A DNA stretch of 64,000 nt from Rhododendron vialii (taxonomy: Eukaryota > Streptophyta > Magnoliopsida > Ericales > Ericaceae), in assembly GCF_030253575.1 (NCBI RefSeq), contig NC_080564.1:3764501-3828500 (forward strand), written 5' to 3'. Each line of letters starts with the position of its first letter. Position 1 is the first letter of the stretch. Position numbers and translations under genes: made by a program. Of the stretch, positions 46,101-58,384 are shown in pieces. The notes under the pieces were generated by a model. The model did no database searches. It was not told the origin of the DNA and saw only the letters and a list, made by a program, of their open reading frames with translations.

Positions 46101-47931
46101 CCCCATTTCCTCAACATTTGAGCATTTCCCAGCTTCAAGACTAAGGGGCAAACGTTTGTGCGCAAGAGTACGCTGAAAAGACTCTGCTTCAACATTTCTC
46201 AGCGAATCTTGGGCTGAAAAGGAGGAGACATCTTCAGGAAATTCGTGTAAGCAGTCATTCCTTGCAACTCTACTTATATGGTTGTCTGCAAGTGGTTCTG
46301 GGCCTTCAGAATGAAATTCATCACCAATGTTACCCAGAACATTAGTGGCAGCTATATCCGTCATTGTCTGTGGGAAAGCATGATGCAGGGTATCAAAATC
46401 TGATTCCTGGAGGCCAAAGTGATTTGGCATGAAATTGCCAACAGGAGGCCCATTATCGAGTGTGACACGCTCATGAAAGTCACCCCCATTACCACTACAA
46501 TTGTGAAGATTGGGCTCATCCAGAAAATCTAGATCAACAGAGCTAAAAAACTCACTTCGAATTCTCTTTCGCATGGCATAATACTGCTTCCGAATGCTTC
46601 CAAGTTTTCTCTTTTCGTGAACCATTTTGCTTTGTGCAGCCTTGTCTGATCTATTGAACTCTGACGAGAGATTGGAAGCAGAACCTTGAAGCTCACCCAT
46701 GCAAGCAGAAGCTTGAGCTGCAATATCAGGATCATAAAGTAAAGAATGCCATCGATCTTGCAGTTCTTGAAAGGTGAATCTGCGAGAAAACTGCACTGCC
46801 CCCTTAGCAAGTGCTTCCAAAGAAGCGCCTGCCTGCAAAACGAGAATGAACAAATGTACGATAGATGTAAGGCATTATTAGGTAACACAGAGCACAACTG
46901 GATCATAAAACGCAACTTATTGTGCTTCGAGAAATCCCAAAGAAAGAGGACCAAGAAAACTTTTGGAAAAACTGCAATACATGCATTCTCCCTCCTCTCT
47001 ATCTTGCCTAATACACCAGAAAATCAACTAACTACCCCAACAGTGTATGATGATAGACACACACCAATATTAACCAAAGAACTGGCAATGTGTAAACTAA
47101 ATGTAAAATGCAGAATTCAAGTACAAAGATGACTAAAAAGGGAGAAAATTTGAACTCTGGGTTATGCACTCTCTTTTCCTAACACCTCCTCCAAAGAAAT
47201 AATTGTCATTTAGAGAAGTAGCACTTTAAATTTGCGTAGAGGGCATATTGAATTACAGCAATCTCAGATACAAAAGTGACGACGGATGTGCAATAATACA
47301 GGCTTACCAACCATCGGTAGCTTGACTCATAAGTCATAAGGATTATTCAACCGAAAACACAGCTATAGAGTTTCCCTCACTTTGCTGCTCACCAAAACTA
47401 TATATCCAGCCATGATGTAAACACCACACAAACCAATCAAACATTAAAAACAAAGGCAACCAGTCTCAGTGTTTTGCTAAAAGGAATTACAACACCGAGT
47501 CGTAGTTGAACTATCAAAGAGTTAATTGGCCTAGGTCACATAATCCTCCAACAGGACACTTCGCTCCCACTCTCAATCCTCACCCTAAGCTTCCGCTCTC
47601 AATTTTCGCTCTTGTGAATTTAATAGTTAGCAATAGTTTCGAAAGATGCTTCCGCGCACGTGCATTATGTGACTTCAATAATTACTACTAGTATACTACG
47701 CACAATATGAATAGTTCTGAGTTAGAAGGATAAGCGGTCGATAATCCTAGGCTAATTAGTAGAATCACAGAACAAGAAGGTTCATCAAATTTCGGCCAAA
47801 TTACAATGTACGTATAGGAAATCAACTCCTAAATAAGAGAGAGAGGTTCAATTTCTAAGTACCTCGACGGCGTTCTTCAACAAGAGGTCGTCCTCGGGGA
47901 TCCACGGAGGGGTGAGAGCAAGGGCTGCCAT
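40113..47931 (-). CDS. Microspherule protein 1-like FHA-domain protein
   Basis: A nuclear protein of about 877 aa. Exons (minus): 47931-47863, 46832-44970, 44864-44703, 44590-44536, 42410-42262, 41921-41835, 40869-40741 and 40232-40113; all junctions are GT..AG with matching phases. The N-terminus (PPWIPEDDLLLKNAVE|AGASLEALAKGAVQFSR, then FTFQELQDRWHSLLYDPDI and the KRKLGSIRKQYYAMRKRIRS basic stretch) is the MCRS1 N-terminal domain. A long low-complexity middle follows. The C-terminus is an FHA phosphothreonine-binding domain: LAILYGRRLKYYIRETE, VILGRSTEEIEVDIDLGKEG, RANKISRRQ|ALIKMETDGS, FFLKNLGKTSISVNGK, then EMNHKCVRRCLDNI and the end KKSQLTKFEWSPAVET. FHA signature residues GR, S-R-R and N-G are present. 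Animal MCRS1 is an INO80 and NSL complex subunit; a role in plant INO80 is inferred. Intron 4 carries a Mutator-like element. Confidence 0.92.
42788..44359. mobile_element. Mutator-like element (MULE) with long TIRs in intron 4
   Basis: The ends form inverted repeats of about 95 bp (42788-42882 and 44265-44359): CATGTAAGTATTTATCCAGC and GAACAGTTATGTTTTCATCC at the left have inverted partners at the right. A 9-bp duplication, TTAATTAAA, lies at 42779-42787 and 44360-44368, as expected for Mutator. There is no transposase, so it is non-autonomous. Two parts stand out: a GC-rich segment at about 43105-43260 and an array of TTCATGGTTTAT-type repeats at about 43430-44060. It lies wholly within intron 4 of the MCRS1-like gene. 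Confidence 0.85.
43430..44060. repeat. Degenerate tandem array inside the MULE
   Basis: GATTGAATATTCATGGTTT, TCGTCTTGTTC and GTTTATGACTTG blocks recur about six to eight times with a spacing of roughly 100 bp. Some TTCATGGTTTAT and ATAAACCATGAAT copies are inverted, so local hairpins can form. T-rich and non-coding. Confidence 0.7.
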
Positions 47932-48820
47932 CGCCAATCACTTCCTAAAACCCTAGAATGTTGTATGAGAATGACGCTACACGTATGATTCTCGAAATCG
48001 TAGAGAGAAGAGTCTCTCAATTGATTGCAGAACCATTTGGATAAACAGAAATCAAGAGATTTTCGAAGGAGTGACCGAGGGAGATTTTGGTGGTTTAGAG
48101 AGAGAGAGGGATTAATTCATCGGCGCGGGTAACTGCTCGCTCGCGGAGTCCCCTGTAGAGAGAAAATACTTTCCTGTGATTCCTTCTTTCTGCGGTAGAA
48201 TGGTATTGGTGAGAACGACGTCGTGCGTTGCGTTCCCGAATACCGTCCGTGGACTTTCTTTTGACTCTCCTTTTCCATGGAATTTGTACAGACTATAATT
48301 AAAAACAGAAATTTTGTTGGTTTTTGTTGCAAAGCAAAGCGAAGAACCAAATCACTTTTATATGGGATTAAAGAATTGAGAAATTTTTGTTTACGAATGA
48401 GCTGTGATTATACTTTACGACGCTCAATCGCGAGCGTCTAAATGTGTTTTGGACGGTTTGAATTTAAAAAATATATTCGCTAGAAGAGTTTAACTCTTCG
48501 TTGAAAGGGTTTTTTTTTTAATCCGAATTATTGATTGTCGAAACAGACGGCTGAGATTGCACAGAACCGTGAATATCTGCAGTGAATAAGTTTCTCTCTT
48601 AAAAGATTTGGGGAATGTTTCTCTCTTAAAGATTTGGGGAATCAAATTAACTTGTGAAATTCATAAAATCAAACCAATTCAAATTAATAGACTATGGTTC
48701 GTTTTCGATATTGAACCACAATGCATTTTAAGTTGGAGATACTTGATTTAATATAGAACACTTTGAATTTACATGGAGTTAAAAACTAAGAAAATATACA
48801 CTATATTATTTTGTTTTCTA

Positions 48821-49092
48821 CTCCCTCCGTCCCTTTTTAAGTGTCCTGCTTCGTAACTCCAACTTATTAAAAAGACATCATCATTACACCTTTTCCATCA
48901 ACTTTTTCCTCCACTTTCCCTACTTACCCATCATCATTACACTTTTACTCACTAACTTTTTAAAATGAAATCTACTTTTAGGGACAAAATAGACAATGCA
49001 CTAACTTTTACCCCCCTAACTTTACAAAATGAACACTTATTAAGGGACAGCCCAAAATGAAATACTGGACACAAAATAAGGGACGGAGGGAG
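48821..49092. mobile_element. Intact Stowaway-like MITE (Tc1/mariner type)
   Basis: CTCCCTCCGTCCCTTTTTAA at the left pairs with AATAAGGGACGGAGGGAG at the right; TA flanks both ends (48819-48820 and 49093-49094). The 272-bp interior is non-coding. This is the best-preserved Stowaway-type copy in the window, about 890 bp upstream of the MCRS1-like start. Confidence 0.85.
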
Positions 49093-50154
49093 TACTAAAA
49101 TACATGCAACTTTTTTTGTGTGGATATCTTCTCGCCTAACTCAAAATTGCATCATGATGCAAGGCATAGATAATCGGAATGTAGTGCACCTCCGTACTAC
49201 ATTGTGCAGTGCGATCGATTTGGCCGTCTATTTTAAAACGAACGACCTTAGATTGGTCACACTACACTGTGTTTTACGGAGAGGTGCACTACACCACTTC
49301 CAAATCCGTAGGATAATCTCTTATCACTACTTTATATGTTTACATGTACTCCCCTAACTAAGCAATTATTTAGTTCAGGAGAACCACCCTACAAATACAC
49401 ATTCTAGTGGAATTCACAATTCAGTGTATACACACACCCTACGTAAATATGTACTTGTGAAATGGTCCACAGTGCCTCATTGCCTCATGGCATGACAGTG
49501 CTCCCGAACTATTATATAATTTTACCAAAGAGTCTTGTGCACTAGTTAATTTCACCAAAGAGCCTTATGCACTAGTTAATGGCAATTAAATTATGAGTAC
49601 AAACTTTTCAATAAATAAATAAATAAATTTGAGTACAAAAATCATTTTTTATAGATTAGATAGCTGTCAAACTTCTGTTGTTTTCGGAAGTAGAATGGTA
49701 CGGAGCCATAAAATGGTCTCAAGTTTAACCAACTAATATGAAACGTCAAAACTTTAAAAAGATTTTGCGCGCTAATCTGGGAGCGGGACTATAACTAAAT
49801 GTTCAATTCAAATGGAAAATGAAGCAAAACGAAGCGCAGCTAGCTCTGTGCAAGCGCACCTGCACGTATGCCTTAATCAATCAACGACGTTTTTCAACCA
49901 GAAGAGCGAGAGCTATTTATTTGCGAGGACAATCGGAGAATGGATTGTAACTTCCTCAACATTGAAGTTCATCCCGAATTAACGAGATAGGTGCACCAAC
50001 AATATATAGCAGACATGCACCATGATAAACGAGATACTACAATGTTATGCCATCAAGAGTAGCCATGCTTATACTACATATAGTACTTCTGGTATATAAG
50101 ATTTTAGGACATTGCCGATTGAAGGGAGATGCTAGCTCCGATGGTACCAATTAA
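49093..50154. other. Gene-free stretch between MCRS1-like and MADS genes
   Basis: No gene found. A short inverted pair (GTAGTGCACCTCCGTAC against ACGGAGAGGTGCACTAC, about 49177-49291) suggests a small MITE of about 115 bp. The last 100-200 bp before 50155 should be 3' UTR of the MADS gene. Confidence 0.45.
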
Positions 50155-52644
50155 TCAAGCGAGGCGTAGATCGTGGGATCCGAATCCCCCTCCGTGGTGA
50201 TCAAGGTGAGAGTGGTCGTTGTGTTGCGAACGGTAATTAGCATATATATTTGAGACCCCATTTCCTAACGCAACGCCGTAGTCGTAGCCTCCATCGTCGT
50301 CATCCACTAACCCATAGTGTGGATCTTCGCATTTGGGCTCCTAGAGTAAAAATCCAAGGAATTAAAAAGTACCCCTTATTTTGAATCACTAACACAACAT
50401 TTATCCAATACAGTTATGTGCAAACAACTACTCTTTTTTATTTTATTTTATTTATAAAAAAAAAAAAACTTAAAGTAAGAGAGTACAAAACTCCTTAAAG
50501 CTCACTCAATTTCTAAATTCAAATTTACTAAAACTGTTACACGAACCTATTTGGTAACCCTTGCATATTCTCTATTGAAAAATCAATGAATCAAATCTTA
50601 CCGAAAGCAAGAATTAATCATTACTTCCCCGGCCCGTATAGGAGTCCTTTTATTTCACGAGTTAAATTCGTATTTGCGAATTTAGCTCACGTGATTGGCG
50701 TAGTTTATGACTTAATTTTTATGACTTGGATTCAAGATGCTTACGAAGCCCATTAGGAGAGTTCCATGCCTTTCCTCCAAGTTCTTTACCTGCAAATATA
50801 TAGTAGCAGTTTTTGGCAATGGAAGCAACAGCAAAAGTGGGTCTTGTGCATGATTAAGAAGGGCATGGATGCCATGGACCAAATTTCAACTAAAAAAAAG
50901 TTTAGATTAATGAAGATACACTGACCTTCTTCCTATAGGTATCTGTTGAAGTTTTGATCACATGATACTGTCACGAAACATACAAATTTAAGCGTCGTTT
51001 CGTTAGCTGAAACAATCTATTCGATACACAGTAATACAGAAAATAAAGACATTAAGAAGCAAATAAAAATGAAAAATTTATCATTTGAAGATGGTCCAAT
51101 GGAAAAAAATAACCGAAACATACGGTTGATTACACACATAATTGTTGAGTAGTGAAGGGAAATAATGAGCGGAAAAAAAAAAAAACAGAACTACACAATA
51201 CTGAGAAAATTAGTTTTAACGCGATTTTCTCAATATATAGCAATGCATGCACTTCCAAAAAGGTTTATACGCATTTTACTGATATCAATGCCTTATTTGT
51301 ACATCTACCACTACGCAGCGGATTGTAGTTAGCATTTTCGAAATGGAAAAAGGAAGATCAAAGGAAAACAACACAACAAATATTAATGAGATGCAGTAGA
51401 TCTAGACTTTGACTATGATCTACAACCTTTCGATCGCGGGTATTTGTCAAAGACTCTGCCATTTCTTGCTCAAGACAGTGCAGTTCGTGGATTCTCAGAC
51501 CGTGCAAATCCTCACCCATTCTTTGCCTGTGAAACCAAACCCTAGCGAAATTAGTTTACGCCGACAAAAAAAAAAAAAAAAAAAGGAGGAGGAGAAAATG
51601 CCCCTTGTTAGTTTTGTTCCTAAAAATTTAACCAATTCTTTATTTTGTTCGATCATCTTTGTCTCTTTGTAACCAGTTGTTTGATTCAACAAATAATACT
51701 AGCTGTGATCTATGAAAAGAAGCCCTTTTTATCGGCACAAAGTATATATATTTATAACAATTTTAATTACTTTATTTTTGCCAAATAATAGGATGTTAAA
51801 GTAAAATTAGATTATTATAGCAGGCCAACATCATTCATCAACTTGAACATGAGACCTCGCACGCTTGGCACCTAAGTTCCATGTCACGACCGCTTGAGCT
51901 ATAGCTCTGGGTCATTTTAGGCACTGTTTCGTTAGGGTTTTATTTGTTAAGAATATATTTTTCGGTTTACGAGACAGATCATTCTTATCAGGATAAATCA
52001 CCCTTATTTGAAAAATAAATACTTATTTTAGTTAGCCGGGGCTTTAATCCCATCTCACCTACCAAAAATAAGAGAAGTAAAAAAAATTTCGTAATTGCCT
52101 ATTCCTCAAGTTTGTACCTGATCTCTCTCCTTAGTCTGTTGTTGATCTCCTTCAGTTTTCTCAAGTGCTCTTGCATTCTCTATGCAAATCAGCATTACAG
52201 ATCAGTAACCTAATTCACACACACATACAGAGAGAGAGAGAGAGAGAGAGAGAATACCTCGTAGTGGGTTTTCCATAGATCGATGCCAAGAGCCTTCTGG
52301 TAGTCATCGTAGATCTTTTTCGTCCTAATTCACAACAGGTAATTAAGCGATGATGAATCTCCATGGATCGTGACAACAAAGTCTTTAATTCAAAGGTATG
52401 AAACTGGCGTAGTAGATAAAGAAAATGCAAGAATACGTATTGTATGTGAGACGTACGAGACAGAGGGACTGATGTACTCGTGGAATTTTCCGGTGGTGGA
52501 GAACATGATGAGGGAGACCTTGGCATCACAGAGAACAGACAGCTCCTGGGCTTTCTTGAAAATCCCATTCCTTCTCTTCGAATAAGTCACCTGTCTGTTG
52601 GTTGCATTCTCTATCCTCCTGATCTCAATCTTTCCACGCCCCAT
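50155..52644 (-). CDS. TM6: B-class MADS-box factor, APETALA3/TM6 (paleoAP3) type
   Basis: A MIKC-type MADS transcription factor of 229 aa that, with a PISTILLATA partner, should specify petal and stamen identity. Exons (minus): 52644-52457 (188 nt), 52324-52258 (67), 52179-52118 (62), 51526-51427 (100), 50967-50926 (42), 50789-50745 (45) and 50340-50155; these sizes match the conserved AP3 exon pattern. The MADS domain is [20 protein letters not shown] through [21 protein letters not shown] and K regions follow ([40 protein letters not shown]), then [14 protein letters not shown]. The C-terminus has YDYGVALGN and the terminal [10 protein letters not shown], the ancestral paleoAP3 motif kept in TM6 rather than the euAP3 motif. 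The upstream in-frame Met near 52743 is not used: the MADS consensus starts at 52644. Confidence 0.95.
52230..52253. repeat. GA microsatellite in MADS intron 2
   Basis: A run of about 12 GA dinucleotides lies just inside the donor side of the short intron between exons 2 and 3 (reads as a CT run on the transcribed strand). It is likely to be length-polymorphic. Confidence 0.85.
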
Positions 52645-53604
52645 CTCTCTCTCTCTCTCTCTGGGTAGTTGAACTTGAAACAAGGCTTTGGTTTTGTAGA
52701 GGAAGAAGGGGCGAAATGGTAAAGGATAATGATTACCACACAACTATTTGGACACACGTCCATTCACATAATTAAGTGTCTGAACCCGTCTTATGTGTGT
52801 ACGTGGATCAAGATCCTAAACATGTATCGATTCGCGTGTCTTCCAATGCTCTTACGCTACCATGTACAAGTGAGATGAGAAATCACGTACGTATCGACCG
52901 ACTTTCGTTAAGTATTGGCTCGTTTCTGATTCATACAGCTCATGGTTGTTGCTGCCACTATGGCTAATTAAGGCCCTCTAAAGAATCTTTTTGCCAAAAA
53001 TGATTTTTAAGAACTCGCGACCGTGACAATTGATTCTCAATACGTATCTTTCAATACTTACGATGTCACATTACAATTGCTATTGTTATACGGGTTTCAA
53101 TATCGTTACTTAAACCATCGCATGTGTATGTATCTCTCAATACGCACGATGTAGTTACACCACAATTGCTATCGTACGTTACGTGTGAAAATCTCACTCG
53201 GATCGCATGGAATCGACTTACATTATTGTGTCTGCTCAATTAGAGAGAAGAAAAGGGAGTGGGGTTAGTAGATGCCTATATGCGGAAAAGTGGAGGGAAA
53301 AGGGCGATTGTTGCGTAACTAAAGTAAAGTGTGTTGCCAAATTCGTGAAAGGGGCCTTTTGTTTTGCATGTCGACACTGTTTATTGTTACTGGTGATGCT
53401 CTGAGTAACGTGTCAATGCCTGGCCATTTTGATCTTGACAGGACATACACAGACGACAACCCCATCTCTCTCGAGAGAGAGAGTGAAGAACACGCTCGTG
53501 TTAATTAGCCCCTCCGTATTATGACTGAAACTTAACACATAATTTGCAGGCGCGAGCGGGAGTGAAAGTGCGAGCGTGAAAATATTTTCGAAACACGTCT
53601 CAAC
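52645..53604. other. Upstream region of the MADS gene
   Basis: Contains a CT/GA stretch directly before the start codon (52645-52662) and otherwise unique AT-rich sequence. I could not find a convincing CArG box or TATA box by eye. No other gene seen. Confidence 0.4.
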
Positions 53605-54174
53605 GATGGAAAAGTCTATAATACACATCCTTTTAAAGGGTGTACCTATGCACATATTTTATGGTTCATTCATAATATTTTAGTGTGCTTCGTAACTTTT
53701 GTTCTAGAATTCATAACCTTTTAGCAGTATAATTCGTAACATTTTCATTATAATTCATAACATTTTGGTGTATCTCTTAACCTTTATACGATTCGAAACT
53801 TTTTAGCAATACAATTCGGGGAAAGTCTACCATACACACCCATTAAAAGGGTGTACCATATGCACCTATTTTAAAGTTCATTCATAACATTTTAGTATGT
53901 TTCGTAACTTTTGTTCTGGAATTCATAACCTTTCAGCAGTATGATTCGTAACATTTTCATTATGATTCATAACATTTTTTGTGTATCTTGTAACCTTTAT
54001 ACGATTTGTAACTTTTTAGCAATACGATTCGTAACATTTTCTCTGCAATTCATAACATTTTTTAGGGTGCATATGATACACCTGCGATTCGTAACATTTT
54101 CTTTACAATTCATAATATTTTGAGAATGTATATGATACACACTTAAATAAAATGTGTATATTATAGTTTTTCCC
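53605..54174. mobile_element. TIR element with tandem TTCATAACATTTT repeats
   Basis: GGAAAAGTCTATAATACAC at the left is answered by GTGTATATTATAGTTTTTCC at the right. CTCAAC lies outside both ends (53599-53604 and 54175-54180), a possible 6-bp or longer target duplication. The inside holds two tandem copies of about 210 bp (starting near 53608 and 53819), each built from short units such as ATTCGTAACATTTTC and ATTCATAACATTTT. It lies about 960 bp upstream of the MADS gene. Confidence 0.6.
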
Positions 54175-55463
54175 CTCAACTTAATAAGAATCAAGCGATC
54201 ATTGAGAGCGGGGCGCAGAGCACCTTGAAAGATCATGATATGTGATTTAGGTCTGGAATAAAAAGATACAGAGAGGATTGGTGATTAATTGTTTTCCTTC
54301 GACCAGAGGATTGGTTTATTGCCCTGCTGTTACTAGCTTACATGGTTTTATACATAAAAGCAACCAACACCTCTTGAGGGAGGACACATAGGTCTAGCCG
54401 TCTAGGGAACGGACGAGGGGCTGGACAGCCGCCCCGTTCGCTAAAAAAGTTTTTCTTAAAATTTGGATCATTAATTATCAAGATGGATAATGAAATTGGG
54501 CACTGCTGAATGTTACTGTTCATAAGAAAACGTACTTATTTTTTAAATTAAAAATAATATATTATAAAAAAATAACATGTTTTGTAAAAATAAATAAATA
54601 AATCTTAGCAGAACGGAACTGTGGTAGCCGATCGGGGAAAAAGATCCAAAATAGTACTCCACTTCAATAGTTTACGTCAGGTGGGCCCTATACACTCAAC
54701 TCAAGGGCTGTGAACTGGGCGGATCTAGATTGAAGATTCGGTGGCCATGGAAAGTTGAGCATGGCCTCTTTAGCTGAATCTAGAAGCTACTATATTCACG
54801 ATGGGGGAGTATCATCTAAGATTAGAGGCCTAATTAAGGACGGTAATTATGGTCTTGAGTGAGACATGATGGAGAGAGTTCGACGATAATTAACGTTGTC
54901 GAGATCAGTCCTAGGTTGGGTCACATCTCTCTAAAAACACCCATCACAGCTCGCCTTTCAAGGTTTAGCCGCCTCCCGCAAAATCCTCCCTTTTTTAATC
55001 ATACTCCTTAAAAAGCTGCTTATTGCCTACTTTTGAAAACAAATGTGCCCCTGCTCGCGCGCTCTCTCTTTCTCTCTCTCTCCCTCTCCCTCTCCCGATT
55101 AAAACAACAGTATTGGTATTGTTAGCGTAATACGGAGTAACAGAGGTGAGTTGACGATAAACATACTAAAAAATAAGAAATATATATATTTTTGTATATT
55201 TTTTATACTCTATAATATACATTCACGCATGTACTATTATCAGTCTATTAGCTGATTTTAAAATTTTTCTTAAAACAATTCCACTCTGGAGGCGGACTTG
55301 GGATTGGGAGATGATGCCTATTGCCTAGCAGTCTATTCGGCCATTTATTTTGACAATTGACAGCTTAAATCTTGACCGAGTAATAGATGATTCAGATTTA
55401 TATGCGCTCAGATTCAATCTGAGCCATCCGTACCAAAATGAATGATCGAATGCCGCTCGGCAC
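54175..55463. other. Gene-free AT-rich stretch
   Basis: No gene found. The part at about 55350-55463 (GATTCAGATTTATATGCGCT ... GAATGCCGCTCGGCACC) resembles the sequence at 30270-30410 and is the host repeat into which the hAT element at 55464 inserted. Confidence 0.4.
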
Positions 55464-56302
55464 CAGAGGCGGCTCTATGTAGGGCATTGCATGGTCAATT
55501 GAACACCCAAACAATTTTTTTTGCTTAGAATATATGTAAAAATTATGTGTTAACTTTTTTTTGAACACCCAACTTAAATATCATTGAACACCCAATTCTA
55601 ATAGTCTTGAACATCTAATCCAAAAAAATTGAACACCCAACTCAAAACTAATTGAACACTCAATCACAACTCAATTATGGCCCATTAATCTAGATAATTT
55701 GAACACATAACATATTACCTCAAATAAAACTTCTAATCATTATTAACATTGAAAAAAGAAAGAGAAAATGAAGAATTTACAGGTGTAAGTATTTTATTTT
55801 ATTTTTGTCTAGTTAACTTTTAGAATTACAAACAAAGCTTTAAAAAAAATTCAACTACATTGCAAACCTCGTTAACTTGAATAATATTCTTCGAATTTAA
55901 GACTGCGATAGAAAATCTCATCATGTCATCATAAAGAACGACAATTTCGAGAACGTCAGTCCCAACATACTCGCTATAATTTCTTTCAGAAGGTTTTTAG
56001 TAGATTAAAATGGTTCAATGTTAGCACAAAATATGAACTCATATAGAACAACTGTAAAATTTTACCCCCTCCATTCTCAAAACACTGTCTACTACGCAAT
56101 ACAACTACTTTCAAAAAAAATATTTGTTAAAAAAATAGTATCTATTTTTAAGTTCTCATTTCGCTTGGTAGTTAACTTTTTTAGAATAGAGGTTATGTTT
56201 TTCTACCGCACTATTTATACATGTATCATTGGTTAATAGATCAACTGGTAGAGTTAAGATAAATGCTGAACACCTTACTTTAAATTCTTGGAGCTGCCAC
56301 TG
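55464..56302. mobile_element. hAT-like non-autonomous element
   Basis: The ends CAGAGGCGGCTC and GAGCTGCCACTG are inverted repeats of the hAT CAG..GGC type, flanked by an exact 8-bp duplication CTCGGCAC (55456-55463 and 56303-56310). The 839-bp interior has a cluster of six or more TTGAACACCCAA-like repeats at about 55495-55720 and no transposase. It interrupts an older short repeat whose CTCGGCACC end continues on the right side. Confidence 0.83.
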
Positions 56303-56471
56303 CTCGGCACCCATTTGGCACCGGAGTTCTTGGCAGCATTCTTAGGTCTACACGCGCACGCGAGAGAGAGAGAAGGGGTGGGGGGAATCGTGAAATGCGG
56401 TAGGGGGTCAATGCGCATTAAACGCGTGCAAGAATGGCTAGAGGCGAGTGGTGGGTTTTTGGGAGGATTTA

Positions 56472-56835
56472 GGGGTCCTTCGGCTAAAAAATTCATTTGA
56501 CCTTTTTTTTTTTGTCTTTATTCAATTTTTTTTCCTCATTTGTTTGTTTTTCATCAATTTTTTAAGAATTATTACTTCGTCATGTCGAGAGGAATTTAAA
56601 AAGTAAAAATTTACAATAAAAATTCAATTTTTTTTAAATAAAGACGAAAAAATTGTCTTATTTTTGTCTTTATTTAAAAAAATTGGATTTCAGTTATAAT
56701 TTTTTTACTTTTTAGATTCCTCTCGTCATGACAAAGTAATAGTTTTTAAAAAATTGACAAAAAACTAACAAATGCGAAAAAAATTTGAATAAAGACAAAA
56801 AAAAAAACCAAATTACTTTTTTAGCCGAAGGACCC
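56472..56835. mobile_element. Tourist-like palindromic MITE
   Basis: GGGGTCCTTCGGCTAAAAAA at the left and TTTTTTAGCCGAAGGACCC at the right are flanked by TTA (56469-56471 and 56836-56838). The rest also folds back: TTTGTCTTTATTCAA with TTGAATAAAGACAAA, and TCGAGAGGAATTTAAAAAGT with its partner near 56711. The 364-bp element is nearly one long hairpin with a loop around 56655. Confidence 0.8.
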
Positions 56836-57987
56836 TTAGTGGGACATGAAATTTTATACTCCCCCAAAGCTATAAATTAAAAAGTAAAACCGGCCAAAAA
56901 TTATCTCAAAAATTGCTTCCCTTACAGAGGCAAGGCCCAAAACAAATCAGAACCAAATACCAAAGCCAGCTAGGTTATTAGTTGTGAGCCCACTGGATCT
57001 CATTGCTTCGTTAAAGGGACTAGTAATGGATGGTGTCCATGAATCGTGATGACCCCTTGCCTACGAAGTGAAGGAACTCAACTTGCAGCAGATTTTAGTG
57101 CGAGACTCCGAAATGCATTCCATACTCTTATCTCAAATGTATATAGACCAGAGCGTGGGATGCATTTCGGGGTCTCACATGCACTAACGACCGGAGCCGT
57201 TTGATTTGTCCATAACACCATTTTAACGGTTCCTGCAAAAAATTATGTAGTTTATTTGAATTTCGTTAAGAGCTTAATTAATCGACTCGTTAATTTTTAT
57301 CCCTGCAGGTTCAAGGATGAAAATCGATGATGCCCTCACCGAAGCTCGAATGAGCTTATTTTTCATGCGAAATATTAAAAATATGTTTTAAACAAATTGA
57401 ACGATTTCAATCATTTTTGTGAGACCCTAAGGGGATCCCACACAATCTGATATACGTCAAATGGTGTTACCATTATTACTTCAAAATTATTTTTGTAAAG
57501 CGGTAGGAGAATACAAAGCATAAGAATTTCATGAAACTAAAAATAACTTCAAATCACTGTGAGGCAACCAAACTATAGCCTCACTATGGGGAGAAACAAT
57601 CCCCCATCACGTAGAAGCCAAATCCACGTACAAGATAACCATTTCAAATGAAGTTGATTGCTCATCTCTCTTTCTCAGTGGTGCTGGACCCCTTGTGCTA
57701 ACTCTAACACCCCTTACTCATCATCGTTGATGTATACAATGTTGACAACCCCTTGTGCTAACTTTAACACCCCTCACTCACCCTCGTTGATTTATACAAT
57801 GTTGACAAATAAAATCCACGTACAAGCCCCATTTGGAAAGAAATAATTTTAACAAATACAGCTGAGAGATTTTTTTAATTTCTTTTAACCCGAGAAAATA
57901 GCAATTTTATTCTGAAATTGCAGATGGCCTCTGGCCCAACATCAAATAGAGCTAGGTCGGACAGCCCTTAGACTTTCCTTCCTAATA
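56836..57987. other. Gene-free stretch with a short tandem repeat
   Basis: Two 60-bp copies (ACCCCTTGTGCTAACT...) lie at 57688-57747 and 57748-57807, and AAATCCACGTACAAG occurs on both sides (about 57610 and 57813). At 57090-57440 an eroded inverted pair (GAAATGCATTCCATACTC against GGGATGCATTTCGG) is visible. No gene seen. Confidence 0.6.
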
Positions 57988-58257
57988 CTTCCTCCGTCCC
58001 AAAAAAGATGATTATTTTTTAAATTTGTATCACTTTCATTACTTATATCTTTCAATTTATAATTTTTAAAATTTGTGTCATTTTCATTACTTATATCTTT
58101 CAATTTATAATATTTTTTATGAGTTTGAAAACTTTGTATAATAGAACTAATTGAGAACTTTCAAACAAGATCCATATTATATATTTTTTGAGAGATAAAA
58201 GGAATTAAAATTGGCACGGAAAATCAAAAAATGTCATCCAATTTGGGACAGAAAGAG
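57988..58257. mobile_element. Stowaway-like MITE
   Basis: CTTCCTCCGTCCCAAAAAAG at the left and TTTGGGACAGAAAGAG at the right, flanked by TA (57986-57987 and 58258-58259). The left interior also has a tandem duplication of AATTTGTATCACTTTCATTA-type sequence (about 58020-58110). Confidence 0.7.
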
Positions 58258-58384
58258 TATCTATCAGAGAATGCTTAACCAACAAATGAACAACTACCCT
58301 ATTACAATCACATTTGACGTGGGAAAAGAGCAAAACAAGAAACAAAACGCTAGTTTGAGACAATTCAGAACAGTAGAATCACAA

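Noticed and set aside
46529-46954. Second minus-strand frame overlapping exon 2 of the MCRS1-like gene
   Set aside because: The MCRS1 domain reads in the other frame across the exon 1-2 junction; this one is a shadow.
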